Shown: positions 12,385-19,864 of the stretch, piece by piece
Layout of the letters: each line of letters begins with the position of its first letter
How positions within the stretch are numbered: the stretch's first letter is position 1
Virus record (IMG/VR): IMGVR_UViG_3300048597_000242
Coordinates: 1-22,097 of that record
Strand: one strand, 5' to 3'
DNA: 22,097 bases
From: a virus
The notes under the pieces: model-generated
What the model was told of the DNA's origin: nothing
Seen by the model: only the letters and a program-made list of their open reading frames with translations
The model's database searches: none
Made by a program: the position numbers and the translations under genes

Positions 12385-12402
12385 ATGCTTACCGCTGAGC
12401 AT
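12385..12402. promoter_or_regulatory. Dyad operator candidate
   Basis: ATGCTTACCGCTGAGCAT: 7-bp arms (one mismatch) around CCGC, immediately downstream of the -10 at 12410 and upstream of the GTG at 12373. The layout fits an XRE-type repressor; the HTH part of the 10392 gene is the nearest candidate. Confidence 0.55.
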
Positions 12403-12409
12403 ACATGGG

Positions 12410-12437
12410 AGGATAGCCTGGCGCAAAGCAGCGTCAA
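12410..12437 (-). promoter_or_regulatory. Promoter of the two-gene minus-strand unit
   Basis: -35 TTGACG (12432-12437), 16-base spacer, -10 TATCCT (12410-12415) on the minus strand. Transcription would start inside or next to the dyad at 12385-12402. Unlike PR and PL it lacks the TGTGTG operator, so it should be active independently of CI. Confidence 0.6.
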
Positions 12438-12553
12438 CCCCGCCGCATTTCAAACTGAGACACTACCGATGAACAGGCAGACTCAGGCGTTGCTCAGGGG
12501 CTGAGAGAGGCGCTTCGTGTTCTCGCCAAGGTGAGCGCGGAGGGGGGTGAGTG

Positions 12554-12595
12554 ATGGCGCCAATTGACAACCCGCCCCGATCGTCCGACCGTTAG
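12554..12595 (+). CDS. 13-aa leader peptide before the integrase (tentative)
   Basis: ATG 12554 follows a GGAGGGGGG site and encodes MAPIDNPPRSSDR, stopping at 12593-12595, four bases before the integrase ATG. The integrase itself has only a weak ribosome site, so translation of this short frame could feed ribosomes to it. It may be chance; the purine-rich site is the main support. In another frame, a tail-like 'VAQGLREALRVLAKVSAEGG' reading ends at the same place without any visible start. Confidence 0.3.
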   Translation: MAPIDNPPRSSDR

Positions 12596-12599
12596 GGCC

Positions 12600-14288
12600 A
12601 TGCCCACCGCCGCACCCCGCACCGCCGTCTACGCCCGCTACAGCACCGACCTGCAGCGCGACGCGTCGATCGAGGACCAGGTGCGCTCGTGCCGCCAGCT
12701 GCTCGCCCGCGAGGGCGTCACCGAATTCGAGACCTTCGCCGACCGGGCGATCTCCGGCGCGTCGATGATGCGCCCGGGCCTGCAGGCCCTGCTCGAGGCG
12801 GTGCGCGACGGCCGCGTCGACGTCATCGCCGCCGAGGGCATCGACCGCATCAGCCGCGACCAGGCCGACATCGCCGACATCGCCCGCACACTGCGCCACG
12901 CCGGCGTGCGCCTGCTGACCGTCCAGGAGGGCGAGGTCAACGAGTTGCATGTCGGGCTGAAGGGCACCATGAACGCCCTGTTCCTGAAGGACCTGGCCGC
13001 CAAGGTGCGCCGCGGCCTCGAGGGCCGGGTGCGCGCCGGCCGCTCCGGCGGCTCGCTCGGATACGGCTACCGCGTGGTGCAAGGCGCCGAGCGCGGCGGC
13101 CGCGCCATCGACCCGGCCGAGGCGCTGGTGGTCGAGCGGATCTTCAGGGACTACGCCGCCGGCGTCTCGCCGCGCGCCATCGCCCACGCGCTCAACCGCG
13201 AGGGCGCACCCGCCCCGTCCGGCGGCAGCTGGAACCAGTCCAGCATCAACGGCAATCGCCGCCGCGGCACCGGCATCCTCAACAACGAGCTTTATGTCGG
13301 CCGCCTTGTGTGGAACCGGCAGAGCTTCGTCAAGGACCCGGCCACCGGCCGCCGGGTTGGCCGCGAGAACCCGCCGGAGAAATGGGTGATCGAGCCGGCG
13401 CCGGACCTGCGCATCGTCGCCCAGGACGCCTGGGACGCGGTCAAAGCCCGCCAGGATGCCACCAGCACGAAGCGCGCGGGCGAGGCGCGCCACGCCAACA
13501 CCGGGCACCGCCTGGTGCGGGCCCGGCGGCCGAAGACGCTGCTGTCGGGGCTGGTGCGCTGCGGCTGCTGCGGCGGACCGATGGTCCGCGTCCACAGCGG
13601 CCGCATGGCATGCAACCGGGCGCGCGAGACGAAAAGCTGCGACAACCGGCTGCGCATCGACGGCGCCCAGCTCGAGCGTACCGTGCTCGCCGGCGTGCGC
13701 GCGAACCTGCTGGCCGCCGACACCTTCGAGGCATTCGCCCGCGCCTATCTCGACGAGGCCAACCGCATCGCCATGGAGGAGAACGTCGCCCGCGCCTCGG
13801 CCGGCGCCGAGCTCGCCACCGTGGTCCGCCAGCTCAACCAGCTGGTCGATCAGATCCTCGCCGGCACGCCCGGCAGGATCCTCGCCGAGCGCATCGAGCA
13901 GCTCGAGGAAAAGCGCACCGCGCTCGAGGCGCTGATCGCCCGCACGCCCGAGTCGCTGCCCTACGCCCACCCCAACCTGCCGGCCCGCTGGCGCGCCAAG
14001 ATCGAGGCCCTGAACGGGGGCCTCGCCGCCGGCGACATGGGGGCCACCGAGATCCTGCGCAGCCTGATCGACCGCGTCGACCTGGTGCCGGAGGGTGGCA
14101 AGCTGAGGATCGATCTGCATGGGGAAGTGGCGGGAATGCTGGCGTTTTGCGGCGAAGACCGCCCGCCAAGGCCGACACGAACCGGCCGCCTTATGGCTGG
14201 TTCCATATCGTTGGTAGCGGAGGAGCGCTGCCAACGATATAAACGGCTCGAATCCCTGGTGTTCCGCGACCTGCCGCTGGTAGCGTGA
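12600..14288 (+). CDS. int: Large serine recombinase (phage integrase)
   Basis: A 562-aa large serine recombinase. The catalytic domain (about 8-145) has the nucleophile Ser15 in 'YARYSTD', then 'DRAISGASMMRPGLQ' and 'EGIDRISRDQADIADI'. The Recombinase domain follows (about 160-275; 'LGYGYRVVQG', 'ALNREGAPAPSGGSW', 'NELYVGRLVWNR'), then a zinc ribbon with C321/C324 and C338/C347, and a coiled coil (about 405-450; 'RILAERIEQLEEKRTALEAL') used for synapsis and directionality. It would join attP to attB by double-strand cleavage and exchange. A TTG start at 12564 is possible; ATG 12600 is preferred from the alignment of the first strand. The last 50 residues have no domain and include a 36-bp dyad. 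No excisionase (RDF) gene is obvious nearby. Confidence 0.93.
   Translation: MPTAAPRTAVYARYSTDLQRDASIEDQVRSCRQLLAREGVTEFETFADRAISGASMMRPGLQALLEAVRDGRVDVIAAEGIDRISRDQADIADIARTLRHAGVRLLTVQEGEVNELHVGLKGTMNALFLKDLAAKVRRGLEGRVRAGRSGGSLGYGYRVVQGAERGGRAIDPAEALVVERIFRDYAAGVSPRAIAHALNREGAPAPSGGSWNQSSINGNRRRGTGILNNELYVGRLVWNRQSFVKDPATGRRVGRENPPEKWVIEPAPDLRIVAQDAWDAVKARQDATSTKRAGEARHANTGHRLVRARRPKTLLSGLVRCGCCGGPMVRVHSGRMACNRARETKSCDNRLRIDGAQLERTVLAGVRANLLAADTFEAFARAYLDEANRIAMEENVARASAGAELATVVRQLNQLVDQILAGTPGRILAERIEQLEEKRTALEALIARTPESLPYAHPNLPARWRAKIEALNGGLAAGDMGATEILRSLIDRVDLVPEGGKLRIDLHGEVAGMLAFCGEDRPPRPTRTGRLMAGSISLVAEERCQRYKRLESLVFRDLPLVA
14205..14240. repeat. 36-bp dyad at the 3' end of the integrase gene
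   Basis: Arms ATATCGTTGGTAGCG and CGCTGCCAACGATAT (15 bp, one mismatch) around GAGGAG. It lies within the last coding part of int. Size and imperfect symmetry suit a serine-integrase att site or a hairpin limiting transcription; there is no T-run, so it is not a classical terminator. Confidence 0.7.
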
Positions 14289-14313
14289 ACCGGCATTTAT
14301 GGAGGCAAGAGCA

Positions 14314-14664
14314 ATGAAAATCATAGACCGCGCCACGTTCCTGGAGATGCCAGCGGGGACGCTCTTCCAGAAATACAGCCCTTATGTGTTCGAAGACCTG
14401 TGCATCAAGGGCGAGACCACCACCGCCGCCGGCTTCTTTCAAGTGGACCTGTGCGGGCTATGGCCGGCCGATTGCAACGACACCAATGATTTCTGCGATG
14501 CCCTCGACCGCATGCGTGCCGGCGCGGCCCTACCGCTTGACTTGGAGACGGAGTGCCGTGACGGCCTGTTCGACAACAACCAGCTGTTTGCCGTCTGGGA
14601 GGCCCGCGACGTCGAGGCCCTGATCGCCCGACTGGGCGCAGCCTTGCGCAGCGACGCGGCATAG
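14314..14664 (+). CDS. Unknown protein downstream of int
   Basis: A 116-aa acidic protein, MKIIDRATFLEMPAGTLFQK, with segments 'YSPYVFEDLCIKGETTTAAG' and a helical end 'DVEALIARLGAALRSDAA'. GGAGG lies eight bases before ATG 14314, so this start is chosen over an ATG at 14299. It seems to be a compact single-domain phage protein of the kind that follows integrases or sits in early regions; no motif is recognised. It converges with the late operon, from which it is separated by the terminator. Confidence 0.7.
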   Translation: MKIIDRATFLEMPAGTLFQKYSPYVFEDLCIKGETTTAAGFFQVDLCGLWPADCNDTNDFCDALDRMRAGAALPLDLETECRDGLFDNNQLFAVWEARDVEALIARLGAALRSDAA

Positions 14665-14684
14665 TAGACCGATTCCCTGAAACG

Positions 14685-14727
14685 AAAAAAGGCCCGGCCG
14701 GCGCCCCTAAAGGACACCGGCCGGGCC
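14685..14727 (-). terminator. Rho-independent terminator of the late operon
   Basis: Perfect 11-bp stem GGCCCGGCCGG (14691-14701) / CCGGCCGGGCC (14717-14727), 15-base loop, followed on the minus strand by TTTTTT (complement of 14685-14690). It ends the leftward late transcript. On the plus strand there is no T-run after the stem, so it is not designed for the 14314 gene. Confidence 0.9.
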
Positions 14728-14764
14728 AGTTAACCGCGCTGAAATCCTTGGGAGGCCGACCCGC

Positions 14765-14808
14765 CCGGCGAAGCCTTGGCGAAGACGGAAGCCTCGGCGA
14801 AGCCCGTC
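14765..14808. repeat. GNA-bulge palindromes, copies 5 and 6 in tandem
   Basis: CCGGC-GAA-GCC-TT-GGC-GAA-GACGG (14765-14788; one outer mismatch) directly continued as GACGG-AA-GCC-TC-GGC-GAA-GC-CCGTC (to 14808), sharing the middle arm. The last bases include the stop codon of the 14807 gene. Bases 14728-14764 show nothing else. Confidence 0.55.
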
Positions 14809-15397
14809 AGGGCGTGTTCGACGGCAACAGCGACTGCGCCTTGCCCAGATAGTCCGATCCGCCCTCGCTGGTGCGGGTCGCCGCCAGGCCGGTGGCGAAG
14901 AACCGTGCCCGCTCGGCCGCGCTCTCGGCCTTGCCGAACACGCCGGTCAGGTCGGACAGGCTCCAGTTGTTGCGCACGCCGAAGCTGCCGAACACGCTGC
15001 GGCCGTCGGCGATGTCCATGCTCTCGGTGACGGTCACCGGCACGCCGTCGATCGTCGTCTGGCTGACGGTCGTCGACTTCCAGGTGCCGTTGAGGGTGCG
15101 GACTTCCTTGGTCACCTTGCCGTCGCCCTTGTCGAGCTTGTAGAGGTACGTGTTCGGGATCCGCACGCAGTTGCGCTCGCCGTCCAGGTACACCCCGGGC
15201 GTCGGATAGGAGCCGCAGGCGCGGTCCTTGAAGCCGGCCGAGACCAGCGCCGACTCCATGTAGAAATAGGTCGCGGTCTGGTCACCGGCGCGCGCCGGAC
15301 TCCAGCCCGACAGCACCAGCGCCAGGAACACCAGCACGCCCGCCCAGATCAGCAGCGCGCCTTCGATCTTGTTCATCATCCAGTCCAGCCAGGTCAT
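14807..15397 (-). CDS. Membrane-anchored protein, last gene of the late operon
   Basis: A 196-aa protein. MTWLDWMMNKIEGALLIWAG begins a hydrophobic segment (about 13-31) ending 'SGWSPARAGDQ', readable as a signal peptide cleaved after ARA or as an N-terminal anchor. The rest is exported in type: 'YFYMESALVSAGFKDRACGS', 'GVYLDGERNCVRIPNTYLYK', Thr/Ser-rich β-like stretches and two cysteines. AAGGAAGG precedes the ATG inside the upstream lipoprotein gene. Being in the lysis block and envelope-directed, it might be a spanin-like or superinfection protein; no family is recognised. A palindrome provides its stop codon. Confidence 0.7.
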   Translation of the reverse strand: MTWLDWMMNKIEGALLIWAGVLVFLALVLSGWSPARAGDQTATYFYMESALVSAGFKDRACGSYPTPGVYLDGERNCVRIPNTYLYKLDKGDGKVTKEVRTLNGTWKSTTVSQTTIDGVPVTVTESMDIADGRSVFGSFGVRNNWSLSDLTGVFGKAESAAERARFFATGLAATRTSEGGSDYLGKAQSLLPSNTP

Positions 15398-15602
15398 GGC
15401 AAATCCTTCCTTGGATTGTTTTCGAGATCAGCGCCGCCGACCCCAGGTTGGCGGTCACCATGGCGTAGGTCGTCCGCGTCTCGCCGCACGCCATCGGCGG
15501 AAGCGTCGAGCAGCCCGCGCAGCCGATCGAGAGCAACAGCGAGGCCGCCGCCGAAACGCGTGAAGCGCGGGAACTTCGGAAACCGCGCGAACGCCACGGC
15601 AT
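15282..15602 (-). CDS. Lysis-cassette lipoprotein (Rz1/spanin candidate)
   Basis: A 106-aa frame starting at ATG 15602, overlapping the holin stop by one base (TGATG). A basic start (MPWRSRGFRSSRASRVSAAA) leads to 'SLLLSIGCAGCSTLPP'; C31 in AGCSTLPP is the likely lipidated residue (C28 is also possible). The Pro after the lipobox is usual for outer-membrane spanin subunits. The last 39 residues overlap the 14807 gene in another frame and look like its shadow, so the useful protein is about 65 residues. An alternative frame from 15597 (67 aa) lacks a lipobox and is less convincing. Confidence 0.6.
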   Translation of the reverse strand: MPWRSRGFRSSRASRVSAAASLLLSIGCAGCSTLPPMACGETRTTYAMVTANLGSAALISKTIQGRICHDLAGLDDEQDRRRAADLGGRAGVPGAGAVGLESGARR

Positions 15603-15757
15603 CAGGCCGTCTTGTTGGGCGTGGCCCAGACGGCGATGGTGGTGATCACGACCACCACGGCGTCCTGGAACTGCGCCGGCACGTCGAAGCCCTGCGCCGC
15701 CGCGATGGCGGCGACGGCGGCCACCGCTGCGGCGATGGCCTTGTTGTAGCGGGTCAT
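15602..15757 (-). CDS. Holin
   Basis: A 51-aa protein, MTRYNKAIAAAVAAVAAIAA then AQGFDVPAQFQDAVVVVITT and IAVWATPNKTA. Two hydrophobic segments (about 7-22 and 32-46), a charged start and the 'P-N-K' end are like small holins of alphaproteobacterial phages. GGAGAAAG precedes the ATG. It lies between the M15 endolysin and the lipoprotein, the normal holin place, and would form the lesion that lets endolysin reach the cell wall. Too short for the ordinary gene finders, but strongly supported by context. Confidence 0.8.
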   Translation of the reverse strand: MTRYNKAIAAAVAAVAAIAAAQGFDVPAQFQDAVVVVITTIAVWATPNKTA

Positions 15758-15768
15758 GAACTTTCTCC

Positions 15769-16170
15769 TCAATAGGACCAGAGCGCGGGGCGCGGATAGT
15801 CCGGCGCCGCGAGCAGGTCGAGATGGATGAAGCGGGCCGTGCCCTTCTGCTGCACGCCGATGCCAGTCACCCCCAGCCGGATGGCGTGGCCGACCAGCGC
15901 CAGCGCCGCAGCGCCCTCGATCGCGATGTCAACCGCCCGTCCCGTGGTGTGCGGGCCGGTGTCGCCGGTCGGCGAAATGCGGCGGTTGTAGGAAGGCGCG
16001 CGGTAGCCCGACGTCACCGGCAGCGGCCGGCCGACGGCCGCGCGCAGCGCCTCGAGGATGTCGAGCAGCGCCGGGTCGACCAGCAGCGCGCCGGTGCCCT
16101 TGCAGGCGAACTCGCGCGGCTGGAAATGCGGCCAGCGGCCGGGCTTCCACTGGCTGGCGTCGGTGATCAT
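15769..16170 (-). CDS. Endolysin, peptidase M15 family
   Basis: A 133-aa single-domain peptidase M15 (VanY/Ply-like, Peptidase_M15_3). Zinc ligands are visible as H74 and D81 in 'HTTGRAVDI' and H116 in 'FIHLDL'; 'VTSGYRAPSYNRR' at 52-64 is the usual substrate strand. It would cut the D-Ala-containing peptide of peptidoglycan. No signal peptide, so it needs the holin encoded just downstream. Length is normal for the family. Confidence 0.92.
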   Translation of the reverse strand: MITDASQWKPGRWPHFQPREFACKGTGALLVDPALLDILEALRAAVGRPLPVTSGYRAPSYNRRISPTGDTGPHTTGRAVDIAIEGAAALALVGHAIRLGVTGIGVQQKGTARFIHLDLLAAPDYPRPALWSY

Positions 16171-16183
16171 GGCAAGGCTCCGC

Positions 16184-16600
16184 TCAGAATTCGTCGCAGC
16201 CGGCGATGCGGTAGGTCAGCCCGGTCATTTCCTCGTAGTCGGCCATCAGCGCGTTCAGCCGCCGCAGCGCGCCGGGCCTGATCGCCTCCATGTCGCCGCC
16301 GTCGATGCCGTCCAGCGCCGCGCACTGCTCGCGCCTGGCGTCGTACAGCTCGGCCGAGATCAGCCGCACCTCGATCCGCTTGGCCCGCGCGTCCAGCCGC
16401 GCCAGGTCGGCGGCGTTGGCGAATCCGGCCACCCAGGGCAGCATGCCGCAAGCCCACAATATGTGCACCGTCAGCACCGAGCCGATCGCCAGCACCACGT
16501 AGAACACCGCCCAGCGCCACGCCTGGCGCGTGTCCTCGTCGGCCGTGCGCTTCGGCGGCACGATCGAGCGCACCACGGGTATGAAGTCGATCGCCCCCAA
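16184..16600 (-). CDS. Membrane protein of the lysis region
   Basis: A 138-aa protein beginning at TTG 16600 (GAGGAGG site five bases upstream; no ATG fits). One strong transmembrane helix (about 30-52, 'WAVFYVVLAIGSVLTVHILW') and a second weaker hydrophobic stretch, followed by a helical charged domain ('LARLDARAKRIEVRLISAEL') and a short end with a cysteine. An inner-membrane anchor plus periplasmic coiled coil is the layout of an i-spanin, which would pair with the lipoprotein at 15282; an antiholin is the alternative. Assignment is by topology and position only. Confidence 0.65.
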   Translation of the reverse strand: MGAIDFIPVVRSIVPPKRTADEDTRQAWRWAVFYVVLAIGSVLTVHILWACGMLPWVAGFANAADLARLDARAKRIEVRLISAELYDARREQCAALDGIDGGDMEAIRPGALRRLNALMADYEEMTGLTYRIAGCDEF

Positions 16601-16623
16601 GCGGCCCTCCTCGTCAGGATGGA

Positions 16624-17109
16624 TTAATCCTTAAGCGCCGCGGCCAGGGCGCGCAGCGCGGCGCGCGTGCCCGGGTCCTTCACCTGCCCCAGCGCCGCCT
16701 CCACCCGGCTGCGCCGGGCTTCTTCCCGCTCGGCCTTCGGCAGGCGCTTGTCGATCCGCCGCAGCAGCGGCTTGAACGGCCAGCACTCGACGAACAGATG
16801 GTGGTTCTCGCCAGGCTTCAGCGCCAGCCGGCGCAGCCCTTTGCCACGCAGGCCGTGGAACAGCACCTCGGCATCCTCGGGCAACCCGTCCAGCACCAGT
16901 TCGCCGTCCTGCTCGCTGATCGTCACCGGCATGTCCGGCCGCTCGGCGCAGGTGATCCCCATCGGGTCGCTCATATGCGTGTCCGGGTGGCACTCGTCGG
17001 GCACCGGCCGCCAGGCGCAGTTGCCCGGCAGGTTCGGCAGCGTGCCGGCCGAGCTGCGCCGTGTCTCCAGGATCTGCCCGGTCGTGGTGTCGTAGATGGC
17101 GACTTTCAT
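16624..17109 (-). CDS. Late protein between tail tip and lysis genes, unknown
   Basis: A 161-aa protein, MKVAIYDTTTGQILETRRSS, with a β-rich first two thirds ('PVTISEQDGELVLDGLPEDA') and a charged helical end ('KRLPKAEREEARRSRVEAAL'). This place is often taken by tail-fibre or assembly proteins; the opening 'AIYDTTTGQIL' is like start regions of short phage tail-accessory proteins. No firm family. It is preceded by a spacer carrying a palindromic element. Confidence 0.65.
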   Translation of the reverse strand: MKVAIYDTTTGQILETRRSSAGTLPNLPGNCAWRPVPDECHPDTHMSDPMGITCAERPDMPVTISEQDGELVLDGLPEDAEVLFHGLRGKGLRRLALKPGENHHLFVECWPFKPLLRRIDKRLPKAEREEARRSRVEAALGQVKDPGTRAALRALAAALKD

Positions 17110-17133
17110 GAGGACCTCTTGTCCGGCTCGTCA

Positions 17134-17155
17134 CGCCGTAGCTTTAGCGAAGGCG
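17134..17155. repeat. GNA-bulge palindrome, copy 7
   Basis: CGCC-GTA-GC, loop TTTA, GC-GAA-GGCG, in the 50-base spacer between two late genes. Flanks match copy 8: CTCGTYACGCCGTAGC on the left and GCGAAGGCGGA on the right in both. Confidence 0.75.
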
Positions 17156-17159
17156 GAAG

Positions 17160-19439
17160 CTATCTCTTGATGACGAAGATGCGGGCCTGCAGGTTTGATG
17201 CCGTACCGGTCCAGCCCGCCTCCAGCGAGGTCACAGACAGCCGGTAGGTCGGATTGGCCGTGGCGATGTCCGGGTCGATGAACGGCACCACGTTGGACTG
17301 GTCGCCAAGTTCGTTGAACAGCACCGGCGCGCCCTGCAGCGGAAACTTGTCGCTCGGCCCCACGTCGACCCGCTGCACCCGGCACTGATAGGCCGTGCGG
17401 TCGCCAAAGCCGGTGCCGCCGATGGTGAACATGAACGTCACGTCGACGTCGTAGCCAGCCGGCGCGGTCACCGCCAGGTCCCACAGCGTCGTTGTGCCGC
17501 CCTCGGTCAGCGCCACCGTGGTCTTGTCGGTGCCGGTGTTGTCGGTCACCGCGTTCGGGTTGATCTGCGCCGTGTTGACGCTGTCGAGCACCGCCAGGTC
17601 GCCCTGGTTCAGGATCGTGCCGGCGATCGTCGTGTCGGTGATCGTCACGCTGCCGGACGTCGACCAGGCCGAGACCACGAAGGTGCTGTTGATGTGCGCC
17701 ACCCGCACCTTGTAGGTCGTACCCTTCACCAGGCCGGTGATGATCGCCCCGTCGCCGCTGCTTGCCGGCACCGTGCCATAGGGCAGCCAGGTGGTGCCGT
17801 TGTCCGGCGAAAGCTGCACGTCGCTCGAGATGATGAACGGGCTCGGGTCGGCCCATGTCACCTTGATCGCCGGGATCTTCGACCCGTCCGACCCGACGAA
17901 CGTCGCCGCCACTGCCGTCAGGCTGGCCGGCGCCGACAGGTCGAGCGGGATCGTCACCACCGGCCCACCGCCCGCCATCGCCGTGTAGCCGGCCTCGTGC
18001 GACGCCGCTGTCCAGGAATAGACCGCGCTGGCCTCTTCCTTGACGTCCAGGTCGATGGTGTAGGCATCGCCCTCGCTGTCGGGCGAGTTCAGCCGCCAGC
18101 CATGCACCCGCATCACCTTTGACGACCACGAGAAGCTGCCGTGCGTCACCTGGATCGTGTCCCACACCCGGATGTCGAGGCCCTTCAGGTTGACCCGGAT
18201 GGTGCCCGAGCCCCGCTGGCGCGCCTGGTTCTTGGCGATGCGCGCGATCCGCTGCGCCATCCGGTGGTCGGTGGTGAACGGCAGGTCGAGCGTCAGCCAG
18301 AATATCTCGCCGCCGTCCTCGGTCACCGCCGTCGAGTCGGTCACGACCGGGTAGTCGGCCGGCTGGTAGGCGTTGCCGGTGTCGATGAACAGGCCCTTGA
18401 CCTGGTTCGCCAGCTCGCGCCGCGACGGCGCCTTCTTCCACTCCACCGAGACGATGTCGCCTTCGGTGAACGTCGCCGCCGGGCTGTCATAGGCGCCCGG
18501 ATGGAACCGGAACACCCCGCCCGAGAACGTCAGCGTGCCCGCCATCGAGCGGGTCATCAAATCCATCACCTCCTCGTGCGACATCGACGAGTTGATGATC
18601 GCATTCACCGAGTAGCGCAGGATCGTCCCGCCGCCGGTTACCGAGACCGTCTCGTCGCAGATGTTCGCCGCCGCCTGGATGTTGGCCATGTCGAAGGCGC
18701 TCAGCGGGAAGCCCGGGCCGAGATAGCTGTCGCGCAGATAGTCCAGCGCGCACAACACCGGGTTGACGCTCCACGCCCAGGTCGATTCCGTCGCCGCCCG
18801 GTGCGAGCCGGACCCGCCGGACACCGTGCTGTCCAGCCGTGGATCGTAGACCTTCTTGCCCTTGACCAGCACCGAGATGTTGGGCAGGCCGGTCGGATAG
18901 ACGTCCCGGTCGAACAGCAGCCGGTGCACCTGGTAGGCGCAGCCGCGCAGCCGGTGGTTGCTGGTCCAGCGGCTCGAGGCCGCGTCGAGGGTGGCGTCGA
19001 CGGTCTGCGAGGCGGCGCCCAGGTGCTCGTAGCGCCAGGCGAAATTCGGATAGGGCGCCGTCGTCGCCGCGTTCGACGAGAACGCGATCAGCTCGTCGTT
19101 GTAGTAGACCCCCTGGAAGCTGTCGATCTCGTGGTCGGCGTAGACGTTGACCAGCCAGACGTTCTCGTTGTCGGTGCCGGTGCTTTCCACATAGACGATG
19201 GTGCCGCCGGTCCGGCGCAGGCCGTAGATGTACTCCCGCGGCGCCGCCGGATCGCGGCTCATGTTGATGACCGTGCCCTGGTCCCCGGCATTGTAGCCGC
19301 CGGCAATCAGCTTGCCGATGGTGTTGACCAGGAAGCCGCTCACGGCGGTGACCACGATCCCGGCGATGATCCCGGCCGTGGCCGCGCCGATGCCGATATT
19401 CACCAGAGCAGCGGCGACGAACGCGACGACCGGCGGCAT
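17160..19439 (-). CDS. Tail-tip / host-specificity protein (λ gpJ-like)
   Basis: A 759-aa protein. The start at ATG 19439 overlaps the previous stop (TGATG); a longer reading is out-of-frame shadow. Residues 4-45 are hydrophobic ('VVAFVAAALVNIGIGAATAG'), then 'YIYGLRRTGGTIVYVESTG' and 'VYADHEIDSFQGVYYND', the opening usual in gpJ/TipJ proteins. The middle has the hub-like parts ('VSVEWKKAPSRRELANQVKG'), and about 500-600 form a fibronectin type III domain ('PASLTAVAATF...IKVTWAD...GTTYKVRVAHINS'). The final 150 residues are β-rich and variable in type, a likely receptor-binding end. Shorter than λ gpJ (about 1130 aa). Confidence 0.85.
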   Translation of the reverse strand: MPPVVAFVAAALVNIGIGAATAGIIAGIVVTAVSGFLVNTIGKLIAGGYNAGDQGTVINMSRDPAAPREYIYGLRRTGGTIVYVESTGTDNENVWLVNVYADHEIDSFQGVYYNDELIAFSSNAATTAPYPNFAWRYEHLGAASQTVDATLDAASSRWTSNHRLRGCAYQVHRLLFDRDVYPTGLPNISVLVKGKKVYDPRLDSTVSGGSGSHRAATESTWAWSVNPVLCALDYLRDSYLGPGFPLSAFDMANIQAAANICDETVSVTGGGTILRYSVNAIINSSMSHEEVMDLMTRSMAGTLTFSGGVFRFHPGAYDSPAATFTEGDIVSVEWKKAPSRRELANQVKGLFIDTGNAYQPADYPVVTDSTAVTEDGGEIFWLTLDLPFTTDHRMAQRIARIAKNQARQRGSGTIRVNLKGLDIRVWDTIQVTHGSFSWSSKVMRVHGWRLNSPDSEGDAYTIDLDVKEEASAVYSWTAASHEAGYTAMAGGGPVVTIPLDLSAPASLTAVAATFVGSDGSKIPAIKVTWADPSPFIISSDVQLSPDNGTTWLPYGTVPASSGDGAIITGLVKGTTYKVRVAHINSTFVVSAWSTSGSVTITDTTIAGTILNQGDLAVLDSVNTAQINPNAVTDNTGTDKTTVALTEGGTTTLWDLAVTAPAGYDVDVTFMFTIGGTGFGDRTAYQCRVQRVDVGPSDKFPLQGAPVLFNELGDQSNVVPFIDPDIATANPTYRLSVTSLEAGWTGTASNLQARIFVIKR

Positions 19440-19864
19440 CAGCCCACCCGCCAGGCGAACCTGGCCCCGGTCGTCGGCAGCCGGATCGGCCCCTCCGCGC
19501 CCGGCCCGACGCATTCGGCGCCTATGCAGGTCAGCAGCGTCGGCCCGAGCGCCGTCACCGCCAGCACCGGGTCGCCCCGCCGCGCCATGGCGGGCGCCGC
19601 CGGCTTGCCGAACTTGCGCGCCATGGTGTGATAGAGCGAGCCGGCGCCGATTTCCTTCAGCGCCGCCGACGCCGACGCCGCGTCATGGTACTGCCCGCGA
19701 AACTCCGCCATCGGGTCCGCGCCGGTCATCGCCTTGCAATGGTCCGACCATGCCGTGGTGCAGTCATGCTTGCCCCAGCGGAAGGTTTTTCCGGCCTGCG
19801 CCTCGATCGAGGCCGCCAGCCGCTCCGGCCAATCTTCCCGGCGGGTGATGGCTTTCCGGGTCAT
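19439..19864 (-). CDS. DUF6950 / NlpC-like tail protein
   Basis: A 141-aa protein with 'FRWGKHDCTTAWSDHCKAMT' at 28-47 (C35 in the NlpC/P60 nucleophile position), 'HTMARKFGKP' and 'ARRGDPVLAV' further on. This is the DUF6950 pattern. It stands in the slot of λ gpK or the gene transfer agent cell-wall peptidase. A catalytic His after the GD motif is not visible, so it may be an inactive or divergent form. Overlaps by 4 bases with the previous gene and 1 base with the next. Confidence 0.8.
   Translation of the reverse strand: MTRKAITRREDWPERLAASIEAQAGKTFRWGKHDCTTAWSDHCKAMTGADPMAEFRGQYHDAASASAALKEIGAGSLYHTMARKFGKPAAPAMARRGDPVLAVTALGPTLLTCIGAECVGPGAEGPIRLPTTGARFAWRVG

Noticed and set aside
14241-14275. 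tRNA-like 'GGCTCGAATCC' segment near the end of int
   Set aside because: The flanks do not pair as a T-stem, and no acceptor or anticodon stem can be drawn around it.
12483-14336. 617-aa open frame antisense to the integrase
   Set aside because: It mirrors a strong serine recombinase gene; in DNA this rich in G and C at third positions the opposite strand stays open. Its product is Gly/Ala/Arg/His-rich with no domain.
18141-19631. 496-aa open frame antisense to the gpJ-like gene
   Set aside because: Composition (Arg/Val/Asp/His-rich, no motifs) is that of a shadow, and the opposite strand carries a coherent tail operon.
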